The translations under genes and the position numbers were made by a program. From Terrimonas_A sp036262095 (GTDB lineage: Bacteria > Bacteroidota > Bacteroidia > Chitinophagales > Chitinophagaceae): DNA of 29,891 nt. The stretch spans positions 1-29,891 of the forward strand of contig DATAJQ010000316.1 of assembly GCA_036262095.1 (NCBI GenBank), written 5' to 3'. Below the pieces are notes generated by a model. It saw only the letters and a list, made by a program, of their open reading frames with translations. It had not been told where the DNA came from and did no database searches. Below are positions 25,095 to 29,891 of the stretch, in pieces. How positions within the stretch are numbered: the stretch's first letter is position 1; every line of letters starts with the position of its first letter.

Positions 25095-25877
25095 TTGCCA
25101 CAACTCTCCCTTTACCCCGACCTGGGAACGCCTTTTATTGAGCTTGAGTCTATTGACAGCACCAACAATTATGCCCTTCAACAATTACATGCTGGTTTGG
25201 CACAACATGGCACTGCCTTTTTTGCCCATGAGCAGGTAGCAGGCAAAGGTCAGCGGGGCAAAACATGGGCCATGCAGAAAGGTGAAAACCTTATCCTGAG
25301 CGTGGTGATTGATCCGCAAACGCTTTCATTAAGCCGTCAATTCCAGTTGAGTGCCTGTGTGGCCATATCCGTCTTCGATCTGTTCAGCCAATATGCAGGA
25401 GACGATACCCGAATAAAATGGCCCAATGACCTCTATTGGCAGGACAGAAAGGCAGGTGGCATCCTGATAGAGAATATTATAGGTGGCAGCGGGCAGGAAT
25501 GGAAATGGGCGGTAGCGGGCATTGGCATCAATATCAACCAGGTCGGTTTTCCGGCGGCACTGAAAAATCCTGTGTCCCTGAAGCAGATCACCGGTAAGGA
25601 TTTTAACCCGGCAGAACTTGCCAGAGAGCTTTGCAGCCGGGTGAACGCTCATTTCAATACCTTGCTCAATAAAGGTTTTGAGCCAATTTATCAGCGCTAT
25701 CTCAATCACTTATATAAAAGGGGAGAAAAGGTGAAGCTCAAAAAAGATAGCCGTGTCTTTGAAGCCCTGATCAAAAATGTTACCCCCGGCGGGTTGCTGG
25801 TAACAGAGCATGGGGTGGAGGAAGAATTCGCAACAGGGCAGGTGGAATGGGTGATGAATGATAAGACCCCCCTTTAA
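25095..25877 (+). CDS. birA: Biotin--[acetyl-CoA-carboxylase] ligase
   Basis: This 260-residue enzyme attaches biotin to the biotin carrier protein of acetyl-CoA carboxylase. The family motifs are clear: STNNYA, GKGQRGKTWAMQKGENLILSVVI, the biotin-binding KWPNDLYWQDRKAGGILIEN, and the VAGIGININQ loop. A C-terminal SH3-like domain is at about 205-255. It lacks the N-terminal DNA-binding domain of E. coli BirA and therefore is not a repressor. The start is TTG at 25095, the only reasonable one before the conserved IELESIDSTNN. It ends just before the second AT-rich repeat. Confidence 0.95.
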   Translation: MPQLSLYPDLGTPFIELESIDSTNNYALQQLHAGLAQHGTAFFAHEQVAGKGQRGKTWAMQKGENLILSVVIDPQTLSLSRQFQLSACVAISVFDLFSQYAGDDTRIKWPNDLYWQDRKAGGILIENIIGGSGQEWKWAVAGIGININQVGFPAALKNPVSLKQITGKDFNPAELARELCSRVNAHFNTLLNKGFEPIYQRYLNHLYKRGEKVKLKKDSRVFEALIKNVTPGGLLVTEHGVEEEFATGQVEWVMNDKTPL

Positions 25878-25880
25878 AAA

Positions 25881-25949
25881 AAGTCAAAATTCAAAAGTAA
25901 AAAGTCAAAAATGGCTTTTGTTTTGATTTTTACTTTTGAATTTTGACTT
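25881..25949. repeat. AT-rich 30-bp inverted repeat, copy 2
   Basis: Left arm 25881-25910 and right arm 25921-25949 are inverted repeats with a single 1-base gap and a 10-base loop. It shares a 22/23 core with copy 1 (25888-25910 versus 21671-21693). The right arm carries TACTTTTG at 25931-25938, which resembles a -7 element facing the sigma gene. It begins 3 bases after the birA stop. Confidence 0.8.
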
Positions 25950-26583
25950 GCCAGGCAACCCTTATCTCTTTTTCTACGATACACGACTAAACCAACAGGA
26001 TTTGCTGTCCGCGGAAGAATTACAGGACCATATCAGGGGTTGTGCCCTGAACCGTAGAGAGAGCCAGAAAATAATCTATAGCTCTTTCTATGGGTATGCC
26101 ATGTCCATCTGCCACCGGTACGCTAACAAACAGGAAGATGCCACTGAGATCCTCAATGACGGATTTCTCAAAGTTTTTATTGAGATCTACCGGTTCAAAC
26201 CAGCCTACACAGACACGATCAGCTCCTTTAAAGGCTGGCTCCGGAAAATAATGATCTATACCGCTATTGACCATTTCAGGAAAAACCAGAAACACCAATT
26301 TACCGGAGAATTGAATGAGTCTTATCTCCATGTTCCGGACGCCCACGAAGATGCATTGGATAAAATCTCGTATGAGGAGATCATACAGGCTATCAAATAT
26401 CTTACGCCAGGTTACAGAACGGTGTTCAACCTGTTTGTAATAGAAGGGTTCAGTCATGAGGAAATAGCCAAAGAATTGGGTATTTCTTCCGGAACGTCCA
26501 AATCCAACCTGGCGAAAGCAAAAAAGCAATTGCAAAAAATATTGTTTCAACAAAACGAAATAGTCAGTAAAAATGTGGTCTGA
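25936..26583 (+). CDS. ECF-type RNA polymerase sigma factor
   Basis: This product, 215 residues, is an ECF sigma factor. Region 2 spans YSSFYGYAMSICHRYANKQEDATEILNDGFLKVFIEIYRFKP and LRKIMIYTAIDHFRKNQ. Region 4 is YLTPGYRTVFNLFVIEGFSHEEIAKELGISSGTSKSNLAKAKKQL. The start is uncertain: no ATG is available before the conserved part. The TTG codons at 25936 and 25948 are candidates, and both lie inside or at the edge of the AT-rich repeat (the upstream stop is at 25924). The barrel gene overlaps its 3' end by 11 bases, so the two are translationally coupled. Confidence 0.88.
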   Translation: MNFDLPGNPYLFFYDTRLNQQDLLSAEELQDHIRGCALNRRESQKIIYSSFYGYAMSICHRYANKQEDATEILNDGFLKVFIEIYRFKPAYTDTISSFKGWLRKIMIYTAIDHFRKNQKHQFTGELNESYLHVPDAHEDALDKISYEEIIQAIKYLTPGYRTVFNLFVIEGFSHEEIAKELGISSGTSKSNLAKAKKQLQKILFQQNEIVSKNVV

Positions 26584-27871
26584 CAAAATGGATAAAAAAA
26601 TACAGGATGCAGCCAGCGATCAGCAGCCTCCTTTCCAGGAAAAAGACTGGAATAGGATGGAAGCTTTGCTGGATATACACCTGCCACAGGAAAAGAAGAG
26701 GAGGCCATTCCTGCTTTGGCTGGTCTTCCTGCTGCTGGTAGGCATTCCTGTATTATTGATGCTTACCACCTATAAGCGTCCTCCGGAGCTGGTTGCTGAA
26801 AAGATCAGTTCGCCTACCAAAGCCTCATCCGGCAATCCATCTGCTACTGAAAACTCTTTGATAGTACCTGATGTGCCTGGGGAAACAGAAAAGACTGTTA
26901 ACGTACCATCAGGCAGCGGAGCCGGTTCTTTTCAGGAACCATTATTCACTATTCAGCCGGGCAAGCTCAGAGAGCAGAAAAGTAGCAGAAAAGAACCAGG
27001 AAAAGAGGTAAGTACTCCGGTTTTTCCTGAGAGGAAAAGCAAGGAACCTTCCATCTCTTTAAAAATACCGGCAGCAACAGGAGAAGCAACTTCAGCCCAG
27101 GAGAAGCCCACTATCAATACTCAACCTGTTACTGTTCCTTCAACAGATTCAGTAACAAACAATACAGTTACAAAAACAGATACTACCGTTAAGGATAATC
27201 TGCCTCCGAAAGAAGAAAAAGAAGAACCGGTTGTTAAAGCAAGAACCCCTAAAAGCAATAAGCAGGGCAAATTGCAAATCAATTTTTCTGCAGGTCCTGA
27301 TCTAACTATGATTGGAATGAATAAAACAGGCCAATGGAAGATGCAATATGGAATAGGGCTTAGTTATGCGTTGAGTAAACGTTGGCAGATCAGGACAGGC
27401 TTTCTGGCCAGCCGTAAATTATATACAGCGGATTCAAGTGATTATCATCCGCCTAAAAATTTCTGGAATTATTATCCCAATCTTCAAAAGATAGAAGCTA
27501 ACTGTTTGGTATTTGAAATACCCCTGAATGTGATCTACACATTTCCATCGGCGAAAAAGCATGAATGGTTTGTGTCGGCGGGTGTTTCATCTTATTTGAT
27601 GAAGAAGGAGAATTATGAATATTACTATAAAGATCCATTGGGGCAACCTGCTTACAGAAGCTGGGATATAGAGAATGAGAACAATCATTTCTTTTCCATT
27701 CTGCAGCTTTCAGGAGGATACCAGTACAGGTTTTCTGAAAGGTTTTCTTTAATGGCCGAGCCGTATTTTAAATTGCCGGTAAGTGGGGTAGGGTTTGGGA
27801 AAGTGAAGTTGAATAATACGGGAGTGTTATTTACGGTGGGGTATAGGCCGCTTTTAAGAAAAAGGGAATAA
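26573..27871 (+). CDS. Trans-envelope protein: N-terminal helix region, TM, linker, C-terminal beta-barrel
   Basis: This 432-residue product starts at ATG 26573 (alternative ATG 26588, MDKKIQDAAS). A short cytoplasmic part (about 1-45) carries KDWNRMEALLDIHLPQEKKRR. One membrane helix (about 46-65) is followed by a long disordered Pro/Ser/Thr/Lys/Glu linker (66-232). The C-terminus (about 233-432) has alternating amphipathic strands (LQINFSAGPDLTMIG, MQYGIGLSYALSKRWQIRTGFLASRKLY, FFSILQLSGGYQYRFSERFSLMAEPYFKLPV, GVLFTVGYRPLL), as in outer-membrane beta-barrel domains. One chain may reach from cytoplasm to outer membrane. The sigma neighbour suggests an anti-sigma or sensor role. The domain labels rest on sequence pattern, not search. 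Confidence 0.75.
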   Translation: MWSDKMDKKIQDAASDQQPPFQEKDWNRMEALLDIHLPQEKKRRPFLLWLVFLLLVGIPVLLMLTTYKRPPELVAEKISSPTKASSGNPSATENSLIVPDVPGETEKTVNVPSGSGAGSFQEPLFTIQPGKLREQKSSRKEPGKEVSTPVFPERKSKEPSISLKIPAATGEATSAQEKPTINTQPVTVPSTDSVTNNTVTKTDTTVKDNLPPKEEKEEPVVKARTPKSNKQGKLQINFSAGPDLTMIGMNKTGQWKMQYGIGLSYALSKRWQIRTGFLASRKLYTADSSDYHPPKNFWNYYPNLQKIEANCLVFEIPLNVIYTFPSAKKHEWFVSAGVSSYLMKKENYEYYYKDPLGQPAYRSWDIENENNHFFSILQLSGGYQYRFSERFSLMAEPYFKLPVSGVGFGKVKLNNTGVLFTVGYRPLLRKRE

Positions 27872-27917
27872 GAAAAATACCTATGGAAATAGCAGGGTCA
27901 TAAAAAGACAATGATAT

Positions 27918-28073
27918 TTACTTCCGCTTGAGCTTTGGCAAACCAACAGCTTTTAGTGTTTTGTTAGCCTGCTCTAATTTTTCAGGGCAAAACGATATAT
28001 CATTGTATTTGTCCAAAGAAGGATCTATTTTAAGCCTGTATTGTTTCTTTATTTTAGATGCTGTTTTCTTCAT
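27918..28073 (-). CDS. Small 51-residue basic protein, partner of DUF6934-like gene
   Basis: ATG 28073 (minus) to TAA at 27918-27920 encodes 51 residues: MKKTASKIKKQYRLKIDPSL and onwards, containing LDKYNDISFCPEKLEQANKTLKAVGLPK. The gene starts within the end of the DUF6934-like gene (20-base overlap, 28054-28073), suggesting coupled translation. Lysine-rich, with 12 or more lysines. Its composition and overlap argue for a real gene. The function is unknown; such overlapping small pairs are often toxin-antitoxin or other two-part systems, but there is no direct evidence here. Confidence 0.6.
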   Translation of the reverse strand: MKKTASKIKKQYRLKIDPSLDKYNDISFCPEKLEQANKTLKAVGLPKLKRK

Positions 28074-28521
28074 GTTTTAAAATTACTTGTTTTCTTGTAA
28101 CAAGAAAGGCATCATAAGCCGATTCTTTTTTAAATTTTTGCCATTCATTGTCTTTTAGACCAAACACTTCAAATGTTTCTAATATTTCGGATAAATGTCT
28201 ATTGATTCCCATTTGATATAACCTTGTCCTCGCTCTGCTACTTCCTTCCGCATATATCCAGCTCGATGGATATCTATTGGTAAAAGATACGATAGCTTCA
28301 GCTACGGTTGCCAGCACTTTCTCAGCATCTCCATTATTTGAGACCACATAATCATCTATATGTTTTGAATTTTTATCGCCAAACAAAAGGTTATATACGT
28401 TTTTAATACCTGTTTTCTCAAACTTAATAAACTTTAATATCTTACCTTTTCTGCCCTCACTAATAAACTCAAATGTCTTTAATAATTTCCCCATCTTAAG
28501 TTCATATTTCTGCAACTTCAT
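28054..28521 (-). CDS. DUF6934-like protein
   Basis: This 155-residue soluble protein resembles DUF6934 from Bacteroidota by my memory. Features are TFEFISEGRKGKILKFIKFEKTG, VYNLLFGDKNSK, IDDYVVSNNGDAEKVLATVAEAIVSFTNRYPSSWIYAEGSSRARTRLYQMGINRHL, and a KKESAYDAFLVTRKQ tail. No signal peptide or TM is visible. The start is ATG 28521. It overlaps the 51-residue gene downstream by 20 bases. The AT-rich composition differs from the neighbouring genes, which may reflect transfer. Function is unknown; I recall it occurring next to small ORFs in many Bacteroidota genomes. Confidence 0.72.
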   Translation of the reverse strand: MKLQKYELKMGKLLKTFEFISEGRKGKILKFIKFEKTGIKNVYNLLFGDKNSKHIDDYVVSNNGDAEKVLATVAEAIVSFTNRYPSSWIYAEGSSRARTRLYQMGINRHLSEILETFEVFGLKDNEWQKFKKESAYDAFLVTRKQVILKHEENSI

Positions 28522-28524
28522 CTC

Positions 28525-28698
28525 TCATACCATTAAAAGATCCGAACTGCAAGCTATCCCTAACAGAAAGCACAACAATGGGAAAAACACATTAATAAAT
28601 GGGAAAAAAATGAATGGACAACACAAGAAATACCCTATGAAAAAGATCAAAATAAACATCCACCCAGGCAACTCCCCACTCTTTCTTCCCGATTCCAT
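28525..28698 (-). CDS. Possible small two-helix membrane protein
   Basis: An in-frame ATG at 28698 (minus) encodes 57 residues, MESGRKSGELPGWMFILIFF and onward, with two strongly hydrophobic stretches. Its TGA stop ends 3 bases upstream of the DUF6934-like start, suggesting an operon. Cautions: the hydrophobic frame could be a by-product of AT-rich DNA, and the region holds a short internal direct repeat. The divergent lipoprotein gene begins 14 bases away. I give it low confidence. Confidence 0.35.
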   Translation of the reverse strand: MESGRKSGELPGWMFILIFFIGYFLCCPFIFFPFINVFFPLLCFLLGIACSSDLLMV

Positions 28699-28712
28699 GA
28701 AAAACCTCTGGT

Positions 28713-29558
28713 ATGAAAAAGAACTATGCAATTATTTTATCTCTTCTTGCTTGCTGCGCACTGGTTATTATCGCCTGTAGCAAAGGCGGAGGCGGTAGCA
28801 CACCTCCACCACCCAATTCCTGCGCAGGTGTAACCATCTCTGTAACGGGCACACCTGTTAATCCCTCCACACCCGGAGGCACCAATGGTAGCATCAGCGC
28901 CAGCGCTACCGGAGGCTCCGGTTTCACTTTCAGTCTTAACAATGGAGCTTTTCAATCATCCGGTAATTTCACCGGGCTTGCTGCAGGCTCTTATACTGTT
29001 ACGGCCAAATCATCTGCAGGATGCACCGGCACTCAAACATTCACACTCACCGCCCCTACTCCTTCCTGCACAGGAGTGAATATTACTGTAACAGCAAATG
29101 CCACTGCTGTGGGCGCCTGCGTTTCTTCTCCCAATGGCACTATCACCGCTTCTGCTACCGGAAGCACTGGTTTTACTTATAGTGTTAATGGCGGCAGCTT
29201 TCAGTCAACTGGTACATTCAGCGGCCTGGCTTCAGGTTCTTACACTGTAACAGCTAAAGATGTCAATGGCTGCACCGGCAGCACAACAGTGAACGTAGCA
29301 GCTCCTGCAGCCGGTCCTTTATTCTCCGCTGTAAAAACGCTTATACAGAATAATTGCCAGAGCTGTCATAATAACTCCATCGCGAATGGTGGTATGAACT
29401 GGCAGGTGGATTGCAATATCGTAGCAAATAAAGACCGTATCAAAGCAAGGGCAGTTGATAATAATCCTTCATCCATGCCGCCAACCGGCCCACTGCCGCA
29501 AAGTGAAAAAGATAAGATCACCGCATGGATCAACGCAGGAGGACGATATACTGATTAA
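28713..29558 (+). CDS. SprB-repeat lipoprotein with C-terminal cytochrome c motif
   Basis: This 281-residue lipoprotein (lipobox VIIAC, Cys22, then a glycine-rich and PPPP linker) has two SprB-type repeats at about 40-113 and 121-196 (NGSISASATGGSGFTFSLNNGAFQSSGNFTGLAAGSYTVTAKSS; NGTITASATGSTGFTYSVNG). The C-terminal module has the heme-binding CQSCH (215-219), Met255 in SSMPPTGPLPQSEKDKITAWINAGG as the likely distal ligand, and the family ending. It is probably a mono-heme protein displayed on the outer surface. SprB repeats are found in gliding and adhesion proteins. Electron-transfer or heme-related roles are possible, and the partner is unknown. Stand-alone gene. Confidence 0.88.
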   Translation: MKKNYAIILSLLACCALVIIACSKGGGGSTPPPPNSCAGVTISVTGTPVNPSTPGGTNGSISASATGGSGFTFSLNNGAFQSSGNFTGLAAGSYTVTAKSSAGCTGTQTFTLTAPTPSCTGVNITVTANATAVGACVSSPNGTITASATGSTGFTYSVNGGSFQSTGTFSGLASGSYTVTAKDVNGCTGSTTVNVAAPAAGPLFSAVKTLIQNNCQSCHNNSIANGGMNWQVDCNIVANKDRIKARAVDNNPSSMPPTGPLPQSEKDKITAWINAGGRYTD

Positions 29559-29614
29559 TGTTTTCGGTTTAATGCTTACATAACAAAGGTTACACAAGGA
29601 TTAGTTTGTTTAAC

Positions 29615-29670
29615 ATCCCGCTTCTTATTACTCTTCTACATAGTAAAGATGATAAGAGCGGGATTCTTTG
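29615..29670 (+). terminator. Possible terminator of the SprB/cytochrome gene
   Basis: A 13-bp stem with a one-base bulge (29615-29628 with 29652-29664) encloses a 23-base loop and is followed by TCTTTG. The loop is long and the T tract weak, so it is an uncertain terminator. Confidence 0.4.
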
Positions 29671-29739
29671 TATAGACCTCTATCAAGACGCGAAGGATGT
29701 ACTCATGTTGCAGGCTTCAATATAAAATATGCTTCATTC

Positions 29740-29770
29740 AAAAAAAGTGGCCCCTGTAAAAACAGGGGCC
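29740..29770 (-). terminator. Terminator of the gene entering from the right
   Basis: On the minus strand an 8-bp GC-rich stem (29770-29763 with 29756-29749) with a 6-base loop is followed after CA/AC by a run of seven T (29746-29740). It is a typical intrinsic terminator, 32 bases beyond the stop of the partial gene at 29802. Confidence 0.88.
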
Positions 29771-29801
29771 GTCCTTGTTACCAACTGGTTTGCTATGAGA
29801 G

Positions 29802-29891
29802 CTACCTTCCTCTTTTCTTCTTATAAAATAAATTGAAGTCGCGGGAAATAGTAAAGCCCCAGCGAAACTGTCCTTTACCCCAGGATGTAAC
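29802..29891 (-). CDS. C-terminal end of an unidentified protein (3' partial)
   Basis: Only the last 29 codons and a TAG stop (29802-29804) are present. The frame runs to the window edge. The visible residues are VTSWGKGQFRWGFTISRDFN followed by LFYKKKRGR. The aromatic-alternating strand-like pattern (FRWGFTISRDF) with a basic tail fits the end of an outer-membrane beta-strand protein, but this is a guess. A terminator 32 bases downstream supports a real gene. Confidence 0.6.
   Translation of the reverse strand, partial: VTSWGKGQFRWGFTISRDFNLFYKKKRGR

Larger units (their letters stand above)
29559..29801. other. 243-base gap with two hairpins, no gene
   Basis: No gene is seen. A hairpin with one bulge (29615-29628 with 29652-29664) followed by TCTTTG may terminate the lipoprotein gene. 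A second hairpin terminates the minus-strand gene on the right. Confidence 0.6.

Noticed and set aside
28861..29290. Repeated segments in the lipoprotein gene as possible DNA repeats
   Set aside because: They reflect two homologous SprB protein repeats, with divergent DNA, rather than a mobile or regulatory repeat.

Overview
The window looks like chromosomal DNA of a Gram-negative Bacteroidota, most likely a member of the Chitinophagaceae. The evidence is a SusC/SusD outer-membrane uptake pair with its lipoprotein, SprB repeats, an LpxH-type lipid A enzyme, almost no Shine-Dalgarno sequences, and several promoters that fit the Bacteroidota pattern TTTG-N19-21-TAnnTTTG. Gene content, moderate GC and gene order suggest ordinary core chromosome with a few accessory patches. 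There is no rRNA, tRNA, CRISPR array, phage or intact insertion sequence.

Layout. 1-2101 (+) is the 3' part of an RND/MMPL-type exporter, followed by a terminator and a secreted protein of unknown function (2278-3006). After a 384-base leader region come susC-like (3391-6351), susD-like (6373-7860) and a surface lipoprotein (7908-8792), which together form an uptake operon. It ends in a perfect 22-bp bidirectional terminator shared with a convergent TlpA-like thiol-disulfide lipoprotein (8862-10043, -). Next on the minus strand are gatB (10091-11539), a double-PDZ periplasmic protein (11653-12660) and alaS (13191-15815). A 41-residue membrane protein (13072-13197, +) lies between the PDZ gene and alaS. 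Plus-strand genes follow: an M23 peptidase (16023-16994), a MerR-type regulator (17254-17835) and a thioredoxin-like protein (17953-18477). A long minus-strand block (18461-24966) holds an MscS channel, a propeller-like protein, lpxH, a GGCT-like protein, a LUD/LutC protein, ftsH and rsfS. The end of the window carries birA (25095-25877), an ECF sigma factor overlapping a predicted trans-envelope protein (25936-27871), a small AT-rich pair (DUF6934-like protein plus a 51-residue protein), an SprB-repeat/cytochrome c lipoprotein (28713-29558), and the last 29 codons of a gene entering from the right.

How the genes work together. SusC, SusD and the lipoprotein should form one outer-membrane nutrient-import unit, although no hydrolase is present to reveal the substrate. 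rsfS, ftsH and lutC are in tandem, and ftsH and lutC share a TAATG stop/start. The GGCT-like gene, lpxH and the propeller-like gene form a tight operon that starts from a leaderless-type promoter. The sigma factor and the barrel protein behind it look like a self-contained envelope-to-transcription signalling module.

The most interesting points are: (1) the sigma factor overlapping a protein with cytoplasmic, transmembrane, periplasmic-linker and outer-membrane-barrel parts; (2) the DUF6934-like/51-residue overlapping pair; (3) a 15-residue Arg/His-rich leader ORF exactly over a hairpin in the susC leader; (4) a repeated AT-rich inverted repeat that touches a promoter in one copy and a gene start in the other; (5) two other large inverted repeats in gene gaps; (6) a palindromic operator-like site overlapping the promoter of the PDZ gene.
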